A program made the position numbers and the translations under genes. A stretch of DNA of 64,000 nt, taken from contig JACYXH010000447.1 in the NCBI GenBank assembly GCA_026745465.1, positions 61,139 through 125,138 on the forward strand, given 5' to 3'. Below are positions 8,723 through 21,800 of this stretch, one piece after another. The notes under the pieces were generated by a model. It saw only the letters and a list, made by a program, of their open reading frames with translations. It had not been told where the DNA came from and ran no database searches. Source of the DNA: Lota lota (lineage: Eukaryota; Chordata; Actinopteri; Gadiformes; Lotidae). Positions within the stretch are counted from its first letter, which is position 1. The number at the start of each line of letters is the position of its first letter.

Positions 8723-11537
8723 TTTTTGTTGGCAACAACGTAAATACAGGGATTGTAAAAGGTGGATGATTTCGCAAAGAGTGGAGCAATGATGGCCATT
8801 GCGGCAGGGATGTTCTTTGGGTCCGAAAATGATGCCCATAGACAGACTATGGAGTATGGAGACCAAGCCACCAGGAACATGATAATCATCACTACTGACA
8901 TCTGGTGGGCAGAAAATAAAATGTGTAGCTTCATTAAAACGTTCAAATTCAAAATTCCAGCAGGCAAAACAATTTACCCTGCCAGTTAACCTCATATACT
9001 ACTATCCATAATGAAATATAAATTACGTTTTATTAGAAGGTTGACAACGGTACACTCTTACCTTGATTTAAAAAAAATTAAGCTAGCGCTTTTTTCCTTT
9101 CTTTTTTCCTTTCTTCATCAACCCATCAAGAAAGATCACGTTTGGTAATCCTTTGCCATTTCTGTTTATTTTGTCACATGTGTCTTTTGCATTGTATAAT
9201 TTCCTAAGGTCCATCTAGCTTTATTTAATGTACATTTAACTGTTAGGTGAGCAAATAATTGCTAACAAGCTAGTAATCTCTCATTATCACCAACCATCTA
9301 TGCTGTTTACGAGAACGCGCATACGAGGTCGACATCCTACAACAAATACTAAGCTAGGCAAGAAAATAGATTTTTGTCATTTTATAAATTTCTTATTCAA
9401 AAACCAAAGCCCAAATTCATATTTTCTAACAGGTTAATAATCTATATATAAAATGAAAGATGCAATTTTGGCAACAGATTTGTAAACTCCATAGATTCGG
9501 AAAACATTTATGGACAATCCTTGCCTTAGACAAATTACGTCTGACTTGGGTAGTCTGTTAAAAACACATCAATCCAAATTTGACTACAGGGGGGTTTAAA
9601 TGCCACATTGGCCACATTTAACCATCATGAAATACTACTAATTCAAGAAGTGGGAATATCAGTATCTAACACCTCATCTATGTGGATATAGGCTCAGCTA
9701 GAGCTGAGCAGGCAGCTGTTTCTTCACCTTAGTAACATCCTTCTGGTCCGACCAGTCCATGTTTAGGTTTTCCAGACAGTTGCGTGCTTTGAACCTCTTC
9801 ATAGTGATTGACACATTGTAGTAGCAGTAGAACATGACACACAGGGGTGCCACAAAGTTTACAGTGATCACTGCCATTGTGTAAGAAACAAAAGAGCTGC
9901 AAATGAGAGGGAAAGAAAGATAATGCACATTTTACTATGGATTTGTTATTAACGTACTGTATATATGATTGATGCAAAAACATTCAATATAGAGAATAGG
10001 GCATGTGCTCTACATCGGTTTTTCTAGGTATTTTAAATTAATTGAAGCCATACAGAATTGGCTATATTAACTTGTTATATTGCTAGCATTTCCTGGCAAG
10101 AGGACGAGGAACCTACGCATCGTTTTGCCTCCAATTGATGGTGCAGGTAGCTCCGGTTGGGTCAGGGGCATAGCCAGACCACCCAACGACAGGCATAGAA
10201 GACCAAAACACAGCATTGAGCCATGCCGCTATAATCAAGAGTGTGTACGAACGGACAGTCATTTTCTGGCCTTTGCGGGGAAAAAAGACACAAATATAGT
10301 GGTTTGGTTTCATTGATTGACAGCACTATCACATGAAGAAGGTGAATACAGAATTAATGTGTTGATGTGCTACCTATGTCAGGTCTACATATGCTCATAT
10401 ATCGGTCAATGGCGACCACAGTTAGCAGGCCGATACTGGCCATGCCAAAGAAGATGTTGAGTGCTGCATAGATCTGAAATGATGAATAACACAGGTTCAA
10501 ATTATGAAAACTTGGACAGTGGAAGTAATTTGTGTCACAAGGCTATTCTGAAATGATAGGGTCTCAATTCAACTTAATAATTGTTAACAAAAGTAAGTGA
10601 TATGGTATTATTTTAATAACTGACTATCTGAATTTGCATTTGAATTTGGAAAAATTGAAAGGAAACAAAAAATGTAATTCCACCAACTTGACATCCAGTG
10701 TATCCAAATTTCCAGCTGCCATGGAGATCGGAGGCAGCAGATAAAGGATAGCCGATGCCAGCCACACCGATGTCAGTAAAGGCAAGGTTTATTATGATGG
10801 CGTTGGTGGCTGTACGGAGCTCCTTACATTTCACAAACATTAGCAGCACCACAATGTTGCTTGCCAAACTGATAATGCCTGATGGCGACAAAGTATACAC
10901 ATTATAGGTTTTCTTTCTTACAATCATTCCTATATTTTTCTAGCCCAACAGCTGTCCCGTGATACCTCGCCATGGCAGATTCATTACATAAGTCTAATAA
11001 AGAGGCTTTCTAAGCACTCTGGGAATGTCTTAGCTGGTCTTGTAATAGCCTTTTGAGAGAATACACAATAATAAACTGCCAGATTCAAAATGTGGTTGCC
11101 TGGACAATACCATGACCTTGTAACTGAATGATGAATGAATAGTTTAACGAATTGCATGTCTACTAAACCTAAACCTTTTCAACACTAATAGGGTTCAATA
11201 CCCTGATCACAGCTCTCCATAATTTGTGCATTGTTGATTTCAGTAATTTAGCTTTCAATATTTGTGGTGTTGTAAGCCATCCCACAAAATTAAATGGCGA
11301 TGGCTTATTTGATTGTGATTAGGAAAATATTATGACTTCAAATGAAAAATGTCCTATTGCATTTACTTACTATTACATTTATTTGTATTGTGCCACTTAG
11401 GCTAAAATAAAAACAAAAACATTACCTGCAGTGATGAGGTAGCTGGCCACAATATTATGCTCCAGCTGTGTGAAAGCACTCTTCCCCCCGTAAGGTATGA
11501 CTTCACCTGAAGCGTTAACCAAAGAATCTAGTCCCAT
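8723..11537 (-). CDS. rrh: Peropsin (retinal pigment epithelium-derived rhodopsin homolog), final exon not found
   Basis: Six minus-strand coding exons with GT-AG borders and consistent phase: 11426-11537, 10688-10878, 10374-10473, 10117-10270, 9728-9896 and 8723-8901 (905 nt, 301 codons plus 2 nt). The product is a seven-helix opsin that binds retinal and is thought to act in RPE retinoid handling or light sensing. The start is MGLDSLVNASGE, then EHNIVASYLITAG. Helix 2 holds ELRTATNAIIINLAFTDIG. DRY appears in VVAIDRYMSIC. The second loop has YAPDPTGATCTINW. The retinal lysine is in APLFAKSSTFYNP, followed by the NPxxY-like NPCIYV. All match the vertebrate peropsin family as I remember it. 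The exon for the roughly 35-residue C-terminal tail is not visible between 8722 and the LINE. It may lie beyond the LINE insertion or outside the window. Intact otherwise. Confidence 0.93.
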
Positions 11538-11765
11538 TTTAATTAACTACAAAGTGAATTGCTATTGTCGATTAAATGAAATAACAATGTTTCCAGTAAT
11601 ACTATATTCAGTGGAACTCAATTAGCTAGGTGTGAGTTTCAATAATAATAATAATACCAAAAATAAATACAGAAAACCAATTCTGCAAAAGGCAACTTCA
11701 CCCTAAAACCTGTAGCAGAATTCTAGGGACTTGGTAGAGAAGCCAGGGAGGGGGTTCTATGTGAG

Positions 11766-11870
11766 GGATTAGAACCCTCTATTTCACCCTTATTACCAAT
11801 TCTTAGTAGCCTTTGTTTCTAGCAGTAGAGGATTACATCTCACGTGGGATTAGGTAGTTGCCCACGTGAG
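11766..11870 (-). promoter_or_regulatory. Candidate rrh promoter element: two E-boxes and three OTX/CRX-like sites
   Basis: About 230-335 bp upstream of the rrh start codon. CTCACGTGGG (11839-11848) and its exact reverse complement CCCACGTGAG (11861-11870) form an inverted repeat with a 12-bp spacer; each contains CACGTG. GGATTA occurs at 11766, 11830 and 11847. CACGTG is a binding core of MITF/USF-type factors and GGATTA of OTX2/CRX; MITF and OTX2 are established regulators of pigment-epithelium genes. Function here is inference. Confidence 0.45.
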
Positions 11871-13784
11871 TCTTGGTTTCACAAATATGCTAAGTAGTGG
11901 CCTGCATTACATTCAAGTTTTTCTTTCTTCATTAGGATATTTGTCATGATAGAACATACATTGTCATGAATAAAACTGACATATTTGCATTTTTGTGTGC
12001 TTGTTTTTAACCTGCGTTTATATTATCTTCTTCACGCTCTTGCGCGTTCAAAGTCTCTAAAGAGGAGAGGACAGAAATAAGCAGATTTTCAACTTTATGT
12101 AAATCTATTCCAGCCTGTTTTGTTTTTACCCTTCACAGCCATGCCATCTTATGGACTGGGCACACGGTTCCTCTTCATAGGAGTACCCCTAGCTATGGTC
12201 CATCTTCATAAGGGGGCCCTATACCGTCCCTCTTCATAGGAGGGCCCTAGCTACATCCATCTTTGTAGGAGGGTTCCTTCATAGGAAGCTTCACTAGTTG
12301 CGGTCCTTCTTTCTGATTTTATGCAACAATATCTTCCCCTGAACCCACAACATGTCTGTGGGTTTAGCCACAACGATTTGGGTGTGGAATTGTTTATTGA
12401 TTTTATCATATTTGGAGACCCCTGCCTAATTCTACCCCGGGGCATTGTGGTTGCTAGACATAATTGAGCTTATTTGGGAACTTGAGCACATACTGCAATC
12501 AGACATCTTGCTTTGCCCTAACTTTCTTTTTTGTTTGAAATATTGTTTCCACTTAATCCGGGGTGTCCAATCTGGACACATGCAAAATAAAGGAGGTTGT
12601 ATATCATATGCATAACATTCATAACCACCATTTCCCAACGTTTTACTCTGACACATCCACCCTTTGCAGCCATATGCAACTTACTTAGGCCTACTCGAAA
12701 AACACTGAAACACATACTATATGTAGCTATACCTTATGATGGCATTCCATAAGGCATTTAAGTATACATGTTGGCAAATTAAATGAGTCAACGCCTTCTT
12801 TACCATACCATTTCTAAGTTCTGGAGATGTTGGGAATTTACGGTAGGCTAATAAGAGTCTGTATTGCCCTCACACACAGCCCTCTAGTGGTCTCAGCTGT
12901 TTTGTAAGTGAGCAGAATTATTTTTCTCACACTTTCTGCTGTGTATAAGTAATTTAAATCAGGTCTCTAAATCCCTTTTCTCCACATTATCTGTATACAG
13001 TATCAACCGTTAGGAAGTAGTGATTACATTTAATATCATTTTTTGAAGGTACTTGAACACTTGCATTATTCCATCACTAGCCTTGTTTTACACATTAAGC
13101 CTGCTAAATGGGTAACGGTTTCATTCAGAACATGTTTTTTTACCTTCTTGTTCATCATTCTTTGACATTTCTTTATAAATACACTGGTATTTTTTAGGCA
13201 CATGCCACTAGCATATAATAACAAAGCCTATCTCTTACAGGTAGGAAGACCCCTCTCCACAGAAACAAATGCACCTGAGTCAGTGGTCATTTGATTTCAG
13301 GATTATTGCAAATTATGCATTATTGTGTCCCTCTTGGTGTATGCCTCAGATATGTCATGTAAAGTCTACCATGCAAATTAATCACTTCACATGGCTGATA
13401 AGACAAAGTTGCATTGTTGTACAATTGGCAAAGGAGGGGCCTTCAAAATATCCCCTTAAATGGGTGACAAGCATATTTAAGGTTATTCATTACTTATATG
13501 TATAATGTGATTGTCTTTGGTAAGCATAACATGTAACATACAAGAGATGTAGATTCTCAGTTTTTAAATATGATTTATTAACATTGCTAGGTTGCCCTTT
13601 TAAGGGCACATGTCAAATGAATGTCAACTGTATTAAAACGGAATATGAAGAATCTAACTGCCCTCGAGGTAGGAGTAAAGAAAAGGTTTAGATTTCGCCC
13701 TCTCTCTCATATATGTATCTGGTCATGGTCCCGGGAGACAAATGGAGTAGCTTTTGAGGAGTTGGATGCACCATTTAAATGTTC
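11871..13784. other. Intergenic between rrh and cox8; short degenerate tandem repeat
   Basis: No exon recognised. At about 12160-12300 a unit resembling CTCTTCATAGGAGGGCCCTA is repeated about four times with changes. AATAAA read on the minus strand (13572-13577 as TTTATT) is a plausible cox8 polyadenylation signal about 210 bp past its stop. The rest is AT-rich unique-looking sequence. Confidence 0.5.
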
Positions 13785-14502
13785 TCATTCTTTCTTCTTG
13801 TATTCCTCCAGGTGGGCTAGGATCCATCCTGATGGTCCCAAGATAGCCAAGGTGAACATGCCCAGTCCGATAGCAGTTTCCTGAACAATAAATAGAAAAC
13901 GAAGATTTCACCCCTGAGCAATTTCATGCCAGTCCCAAGATACTTGTTAACTCTTTGTTTATTGCACAATTTAACTAAACATCTTTCACAAGAATATCCA
14001 TATGTCCTTCAATATATGATATATTTATATAGAAAAACACCTAAATAATACATGATATATACACGTGAAAGTACCACAACAAAATGATATACGGAGCCCT
14101 TTCGCACATGAATATGTCGTAATGCGTCCGTTGTAATACCGGCCTAAATTTGAGGAAGTAGACACACGGCAGTTGAATCGTAGTATTTTACCCCACTTTA
14201 AATGGCGCAGAGCATTGCATATATGGTTCAAATAGATAACACGTTAGGTTAAAAACACATAGGCCTATTAGTAGTCAACTGGGCGACGTAGCATTTGATT
14301 TGACCTATGCAGCGAAAGCGGCCACGCCACCTTGTGAGAAGCTCCCTAGTCTTCAATCTAGCATTTACGTGAACATTTGACTTACGGCGGTGCCGAGTTT
14401 CTCCTTAGCGGGCCGAGTGTACAGAGTTGCCCGCTGGGTGATTGTTGTAGCCCGCAGTGCAGGGGCAACACGGGTAGCGGCTGTCTTAAGAAGTCCAGAC
14501 AT
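13785..14502 (-). CDS. cox8b: Cytochrome c oxidase subunit 8, mitochondrial
   Basis: Two minus-strand exons: 14386-14502 (39 codons, ending GCC before GTAAGT) and 13785-13880 (after TTGTTCAG, to TGA). Together they encode 70 residues, the usual size of this precursor. The N-terminus MSGLLKTAATRVAPALRA is an arginine/alanine-rich mitochondrial targeting sequence. RPAKEKLG follows. The single membrane helix is GLGMFTLAILGPSGWILAHL, and the C-terminus is LEEYKKKE. GWIL-HLE-Y is the family hallmark. The protein is a small nuclear-encoded subunit of respiratory complex IV in the inner membrane. The intron is about 0.5 kb. Paralogue assignment (8b rather than 8a) is tentative. It lies downstream of gnpda2 on the same strand. 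Confidence 0.88.
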
Positions 14503-15213
14503 TATTCGCAGCGAGCAGTTATGTTGTAGGAAATCGTTCTGTGCAGTATCGGACTCTAGAGGTCGTATCTTTCTTTTCCGTTTTCTCAGCCAAACGGGGA
14601 AGTGACCAACGTTAAAAAGAAAAATATACCGCCATCTAGTGTATCGGAGTGTGTGATTTTAATTGTCAACAATTGCCCTTGCTATTAAAATATATATACA
14701 CCTTATTTAAAACAAGCCATTTTTAATTTTGTAACAAGCTAATTATTCATTAGCCATTCTAGTTCCGCTCATATATATACACACACATATATATATATAT
14801 TTGAACATGTACATCATGTATTGCTATCCATGTTTAATAGAAAGAAATAAACATTTATTATTGGAATATTCACTACAGCATTTTGAAGACGTAACTTTTC
14901 AAAAACAAATAAGTACTTTTAACTAATAGAAGAAAAACGTAAGTACAATGAACAACTGTTGACACTGTTTGACTTGAATAAGCAATACTAAATCTTACAA
15001 GTACAACCGCATTTTTTTGGTGACCGATTCGCATTTTATGTAAACATTGACATGCTTTTTAGGCAGATTTGCCAAATACTAGCATAAACCAAACACTCAG
15101 TATCATGGGTAAAGGGGACTATAGTGATTATTTGAAGAATTTCTGGATATGGTTTCTCCCAATGTCCTTTTCAACATTTTGGTTGGTATTCATTCGTCTC
15201 TTTCACTTCAAGA
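14503..15213. other. Intergenic between gnpda2 and cox8
   Basis: Holds the cox8 promoter side and the gnpda2 3' flank. AT-rich, with short TATATA runs at about 14770-14801. No further gene seen. Confidence 0.5.
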
Positions 15214-18200
15214 CTAATTGTTCTTCATGGTAAGCACTGGGTCCACAAGTTTATTATGAACATGCATTAAACCTGGTAAGAATCAAGGAGAAAAGTACAA
15301 GGTGATTATAATGTGAGGATCTTTCACAGAAACAGACACATACTAAAAGTGCCTGATACAACCAAAATTTAATTAACTTGACAGTTATCAACTATCAACG
15401 AGATAGACAAACCAATATGTGAAAAGCAGCCCGGAAGAATCTTTTTTGATTCAGCTTATTAAGTCAATAAAAAAAACAAGAACATTATAGATTCAAGTAA
15501 TATTGAATCATTGTTGGTATAAGCGAAATAAACGACTGTTATGTCCCGTTATTGGAATATAATGTACTTCAGTGGCGGAAATTAACAGCCTCATCACAAG
15601 CCCGTCGTACATTATCAGTATCCAATGAGACACCCCGTTGTGGTTTATTCCTTACATAATGCACTCCCTTGGAGTGTTATTGACTAATCAAAATCAATTA
15701 TTCACCAATGCTGTGGTATGAAGTAAAATATTACATATATATGAAAAATAAAACCTGGAATATAGCATGCATCTAATGTTAGATATTCTGTAAAGATGTC
15801 AGTGTTTTAGCCTGTATTATTCCTTTTACATGCAGGTGCGAATACATAACTCCACCCCCAGCAACATGATTGGTTCCTGCATGCAAACCTATCCCTTACC
15901 ACACACTCCAGCCCCTTCCCATCAGGTAAGCTTTGTGAGGGTAATGTAATGTGCAACTTTCAGTCTCACCTTTAAAGTACTTGACGGTTTTGACCCGCAG
16001 CTCCAGCGTGGCATCCTCGTCACAGACAAAAATTGTGCGTGGATGCTGCTGAAAGGCTGAGACCGTCCACATGTGGTTCACCCCATCCTCTATGGCTTTG
16101 TACAGCGCAAAAGCTTTGTGAGCACCCGTGATCACAATCATCACCTAAGCAATAAGGAAGTGCATATGTGACATGTAAAGTACCACTTTACATCTTCTTA
16201 AATCCTTACAATTCCTTGACAATGACACAATATAACATGTCCTGTTATACCAAATTCCCCTTTTGGGATTTATAAAGAATCATCTTATCTTAATTAATTG
16301 CGGTAAACTAATTTAGTGACAAGTTGCAATGGTACCACTGTTTAAAGTCACAATGTGTAACATTCAACTAGATTGTAGCTTAAAACTTCCTGGACATAAA
16401 ATCCCACCATACAACTGATATATTCTACAAATAAATACTGAGCTAGCCCGTACCTCTCTCTTTGTTTACAATAATCTTACCATCGACACTCCCAAGACCC
16501 CTCCCACTCACACCATCCAGCCAGCCGAGCTACGCTATTGCCAGTTAAGACTGGACCGAACACTGTAATTTAGTTGTTTCAATTCTGGAATTCTTCCACC
16601 AACTAACTGGGAGGGGCTCAATCTTGCACATTGCAACTTTAAATAAATAGCAAATCCAAATATGGCACTCGAAAATTCAAGTTCCATATTTGGATGACAC
16701 ATTTAGATGGTGGATGAATAATAGATGGCTGTTCTCCTGACCTCTCGGGCATCCATGACAGTCCCAACACCGACGGTTAGTGCCATGGTGGGCACCTTGG
16801 AGAGATCATTGCCGAAGAAACGAGCGTTGGCCACTATAGTGTCCTTGGCTAGGGTCTTCACTCTGGTCCTTGATACAAGGCTTGAACCCGGCTCATTGAA
16901 AGCTATATGGCCGTCTGGGCCAATGCCTTGACAAAATAACATTTACTCAAATTAAAAAGGTATTTATAGAATACACTGAAAGAGGGAAAGAGATTAGGAT
17001 TTTTACCATACAATAAACTTAAGGCCACTATTAGCATAATAACAAAGCTAATGGGGCCATTAGCACATCAATTCATAGCAGACACTATTGCATATCTAAT
17101 ACGTTTCCTAGAATAATGCAATCCTAACCACTAGTAAATCTGCAGGTACTATATCCATGATTGCATGGATGATACACGCATGAATGGTTTAAGTGTTTCT
17201 TAAAAGACCAAGAAAACACTGTTCAACACAAAATAGAGTGACTAAACAGAACTACTGAGTTTCGTGGGCACCACCAAGTAAAATCGATCTCTACCTAAAT
17301 GTAACCATCTCTAACCCAATACCTACACTTAACCATTATCTTACCTAACACCAACACTTAACCATCTCTAGCCTAATACCTTAACTTAACCATCTCTAAC
17401 CCAATACCTAAACCTAACCATTCTCTTACCATCTCTTACCTAATACCAACACTTAACCATCTCTAACCTCATATCTTAATTTAACCATCTCTGCTGTGCC
17501 CGTTTTGTCTCTCACCACTAAATAAAGAGCTCTACCAACCTCCTACAAATAAATCAATTCCTCCCGCATCAGCAATGTTTTTCTCAAAGACAGCACATTC
17601 TGCTTCAAGGTCTTGTGCATTTCCATCCAAGATGTGAGCATTTGCTGGGTCAATGTCAACATGCTTGAAGAAGTTATTCCACATGTATGAGTGGTAGCTC
17701 TCAGGGTGGGCACGGGGCAGGCCTACAAAGGAGGGATGCAGGTTAACCATCTACACACTAGATGGCAGTACAAAAGCATTTATTTTACTAGTTTGATTCA
17801 TAATAAACATTTAGGACACGAGTTTTATTTAAACAGCAATGGTTGATGTGTAGGCCCCTGCAATGTTATATTTATGTTATATGTGTATGACACAGAAGTA
17901 GGCCATTACTCACCCACATATTCATCCATGTTGAAGGTTTTCACATATTTGAAAGAAAGATCCCCACTCTTGTGATATTCAATTAACTTTTTATAACAGC
18001 TATAAGGAGTACTTCCTAAAATAAGATGCAATAGTTAAATAAATACATGACATGATTGACAAGTTTATATTTGTTATGTCAAATTATGTGTAGGCCTATA
18101 GATAATTGTCATGCTAGACATTCAATTCCTTCATGAAGAAAGGTGGCATGCAATTTCGAACAGCAAAAACGTCCTAGACGCAATCTGTGTCGTTGGGTCT

Positions 18201-18595
18201 GTGCAGCGATAAGAGCTGAAGTCAAACCAAGGAATTATCAACGGATGAAGCGATACAAGACGTGGCTTTTAAAGTTTGTTTCGCAGCGTATCAACAATGT
18301 GTCAGTGCATTTTAATTTCCAAAGCGATCCGCCATTTCCTAAGAACGTGACAGTGTGTTCGTAGAGAGCCAGGTTGGGCACATACAAGGCTGGTTAAAAG
18401 CGTACATGGTATGACATAGTAGCAGTGTTTGTTTAATCTTGGTCAGTTTTGAGAATTTATCGGCTACTTACCCGTGGGCAAGCCCAGTGTGAAATATTTT
18501 TCGGCTGTTGGTTTGAACTGGATTATTCTGTTACGAATGTATTTGGCTGCCCATTCACTGGCCAGGTCGTTGTCTTCAAGAATGACCAGTCTCAT
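15214..18595 (-). CDS. gnpda2: Glucosamine-6-phosphate deaminase 2
   Basis: Six minus-strand exons in phase: 18472-18595, 17914-18015, 17540-17722, 16742-16926, 15970-16144 and 15214-15272 (828 nt, 275 residues plus stop; human is 276). The enzyme converts glucosamine-6-phosphate to fructose-6-phosphate and ammonia in the cytosol, draining the hexosamine pathway. Seen in order: [31 protein letters not shown] (phosphate loop across the exon 1/2 border), [40 protein letters not shown] (catalytic region), [20 protein letters not shown], then [10 protein letters not shown]. The C-terminus [12 protein letters not shown] is closer to the GNPDA2 form. No stop or frameshift. Its place next to gabrg1 repeats the human arrangement. 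Intron 4 contains a short transposon-like element and intron 3 a degenerate minisatellite. Confidence 0.95.
16341..16643. mobile_element. Short inverted-terminal-repeat element (MITE-like) in gnpda2 intron 4
   Basis: Begins TTTAAAGTCACAATGTG and ends with a near-perfect reverse complement, CACATTGCAACTTTAAA (two mismatches). About 303 bp with no coding capacity. The pattern fits a non-autonomous DNA transposon common in fish introns. The family is unnamed and no clear target duplication was found. Confidence 0.65.
17285..17490. repeat. Degenerate minisatellite in gnpda2 intron 3
   Basis: A unit of the form TTAACCATCTCTAACCTAAT (with variants such as CCAATACCTA and TTAACCATTATCTTA) is repeated about eight times, alternately full and partial. 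It lies upstream of the exon at 16742-16926, about 50 bp from the donor of the exon at 17540. Confidence 0.7.
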
Positions 18596-18859
18596 TGTTG
18601 TCGACAAACGACACAAAAAACACAGGTAAATAATTGTTCACACACCCGGAAACTAACAATGCTAAATTCACAACAGGTAACGTTATCGTTACTGGCAAAT
18701 AAAGTTACACGGCACCAACAAACCTAAATTGATACTTCTATATTATATATTTCCAGTGAATCAGCAGAAACCCTAGTAACACTGTTAATTTGTCTCAGAT
18801 CAACTTCGTCTTTGGCAAAATTAGGATTTGTCAATGTTCTCATGTGATCGCTTCACACA

Positions 18860-18867
18860 TCACGTGA
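18860..18867 (-). promoter_or_regulatory. Palindromic E-box upstream of gnpda2
   Basis: TCACGTGA, about 265 bp upstream of the gnpda2 start codon. It matches the core bound by USF and TFEB-type factors. Only position and motif support it. Confidence 0.3.
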
Positions 18868-21800
18868 TTATAGAACGTGTTGTCACGTTATCTCAGATTG
18901 CAAAACGTCTACAAAACTGTCAGAGCAAGGCATTTGGCGAAACAGACAAGCTATTTTTGCATGCATTTTATATAAATAAATAGATAAATACAACTATATA
19001 GTAAGATGGGCTTAATAAAAGTGAACATTACATTTTACTAATTTATTGTCTTACATGGCCTCCTGAAAGATATTCCTGAAATGGCGTATAAATGCAGGGG
19101 AATTTACACTCGGGTGCCACATGTATTTGATGGTGTATTAGTGTATTGGTTTTTTATTTGTTGGAGCTATACTGATATAGCATAATATAATACCCAAGTG
19201 GAGGGTGGCTATACTTTATAACTTCTACTACTACTACTAAAACTAAAATAATATGGAGTCAAGGCTGAAGCTTGAAAGTCTTGCTTTCTCTAACGAACTC
19301 ATCACCAATCCAGACACAAGCAATCCATATATGCGCCTCAAAAACAAAGTTAATAGAACACCAAGTGCTTATTAAAATACACAACAGTTTACATGCAGGT
19401 TTTTTTTATGGATGTATGAGTGCATCTCTTTGAAGTGTTCTTTATGATACATTGTTGACTTGGGAGATTACCAAAAATATTTGGTGTCGGCTGCCATTCA
19501 TTATAAATGTAGGCCTACATAAAATGTAGGTCTGCTTTACCGCCATGGAAACCCCTAAACCTTTCCTAATATGTATTTTTTTTTCTTGCACGTGGGCTTG
19601 AAGACCTACCTGCCTGGCCTTAGTGAGTCCAATTTAACCTTTCTCACATGAGAGTCAAGGTTTAACATGGTTTTCCAGTCCAAAGATATGTGCTACGTCG
19701 TCTATTGCTCTCCCTTAAAAGGAGCGAGATCTATCTATCTATCTATCTATCTATCTAGATTGATAGATCTATCTAGATAGACAGATTTCATTTGTATATT
19801 TGTCTTGTTTTCGATGTTATAATATTTACCAAATATTATCTTGCATAAGATCAGTATTCAGAATTAAGTCATACTCCAATTAAGGGATTTACATGTATGT
19901 GTACAAACCAATTTTAAATATATATTTTATGAAATAGACAGATGAACAATCATTCTATCATATTTATTTGTATTATAAGTGTTGTTGAATCAAAACACCC
20001 GTTTGTCCCTGCATGTTTTTTCCTTATACAAATGTTAAATGACTGGTGTCTCAATAGTAAAGCATAAAAAGGACACTGTTTAGACCTTTATAGGCACTGC
20101 TTTATTCTCTCACAGTGTGTTGAGTTGGCAATAAGAACATTTACAGAAGATTATATGAGACGTATACATAATCAATATGGCTTGAGTGAAACACAAGATT
20201 AAATGGATTATATGGAGAGTAATGTTTGGGTCATTGATAGCAATCATGTATGGCGCCCACAACATTGCTATTGTTCAATTACTATAATCCATTGCAACAT
20301 GGAGCTACTGTGTGCGTGTGTGTATAGATATATATACACACACCTTTCCTTATTTTCCATTATGATCATTCTCACGTTTGTGCTCAAGATCATTGTATGG
20401 ACAAAGTTGATTTTTATTTGCAGTAGGTATCACGGTGAAACATGGATCTAGGAGGGCAACAGGCTGCAAGTAGTAGCAACATGACACTGAATATAGACAG
20501 GCAGCACTGAACAGTGGACTGATTATTATCTTAATTATCTTATACTTTCCCAATGCAGTACAGCCATGTGACAACCGGGACCATGAAGTCTGCGCGCATC
20601 GAAAGATGTACCCAGATGTATGCGACTATATAGCTTTATGTCTCGCTCCAAACTGTTAACACTTAATTTACATTTGGAGCTGTGGGCAGTAGCCGAGGAT
20701 AGAGCAGACACACAGAAACAAAGTAGCTGGGTCCTAAGCTTGCATACAAAATTCCTTTCAAATAAATTATCAGTGATTTATATGGCTGGGGTCAATTGGA
20801 CCCCAAACAAAAACAATGTCAGTACATTTGAAAATAGCACAAGGGTTAAATAATCTCCCATGTTACAAGTGTAGTGTTAAGGACAATACAAGTTAAGGAC
20901 AGTAGTGTAACCACAGCACTTGTATCAATATCTATATAATCCCATTGTTTTTTACTTGACTTTCTACAGCAAAAAACATACTACATCTGCTTACAGTCAT
21001 GTTTTTGCTCAGACATATGCGGTAAGATCTTTGTTTATATTTTCTCATAAGAAAAACATAATTATGTCCTTTAAACAACAACATTATGTCAATAATTCAC
21101 CACCAGTCAATCACCACATCGTTGCAGCCCAAAACAATACATGTTTGTTTGATCTATTTAGACTCACTGGCCCTCATGAGTAGGCCTACAATATCTTTAA
21201 GTCGCTGTGGTGACATTAAATTCAAGGAAACGCTTCAGTTTCATATCCCATTCACCTATAATACAGGTAACTAAGTACAGTGGATTGATAGCGGACAGTC
21301 ACTGCCGGTCTTAATTTAGAATAATGCAGAACACCACAGGAAAAGCTACAGAAAAGACTTTGAACATAATAGCCAACACTAGTAGCACACTCCCCAGCTC
21401 GGACACCCCTATAATGTTGCTTCCCTTAGCAAACACCTATATAATATTGCATAGCAGGAACCACTACTGCAAGCTCCCTAGGCAGCATATCTGCAGCAAT
21501 GTGTAGCTTTTAGTGTAGAGCTTGATTTTCAACTGGAAAAAAGTCATTAAAGAGCAACCAGCATGTTGGCATCCCCACTAAATGTGTGGGGAAAGTATGT
21601 AGCAAAACAAATTCGAAATGATTACAGCTGGACTCATTTCTGAAATGCAAGAATGAACTCATTGGCTGAGGCAACACACCACATCACAAATGTATCAAAA
21701 CATGCAAATCACACAAACTATATTTTCTTCCTTAACACACAAAAAGGTATACTGCTAAGATACTATACTACAGCACATGTATTCATTTTAAATTGCTAAT

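Noticed and set aside
8672..8995. 107-codon minus-strand frame overlapping rrh exon 6
   Set aside because: Wrong frame; the opsin frame with correct splice phase is 8723-8901.
18143..18364. 73-codon plus-strand frame within gnpda2 intron 1
   Set aside because: Opposite strand to the gene, no family resemblance, no splice or repeat support.
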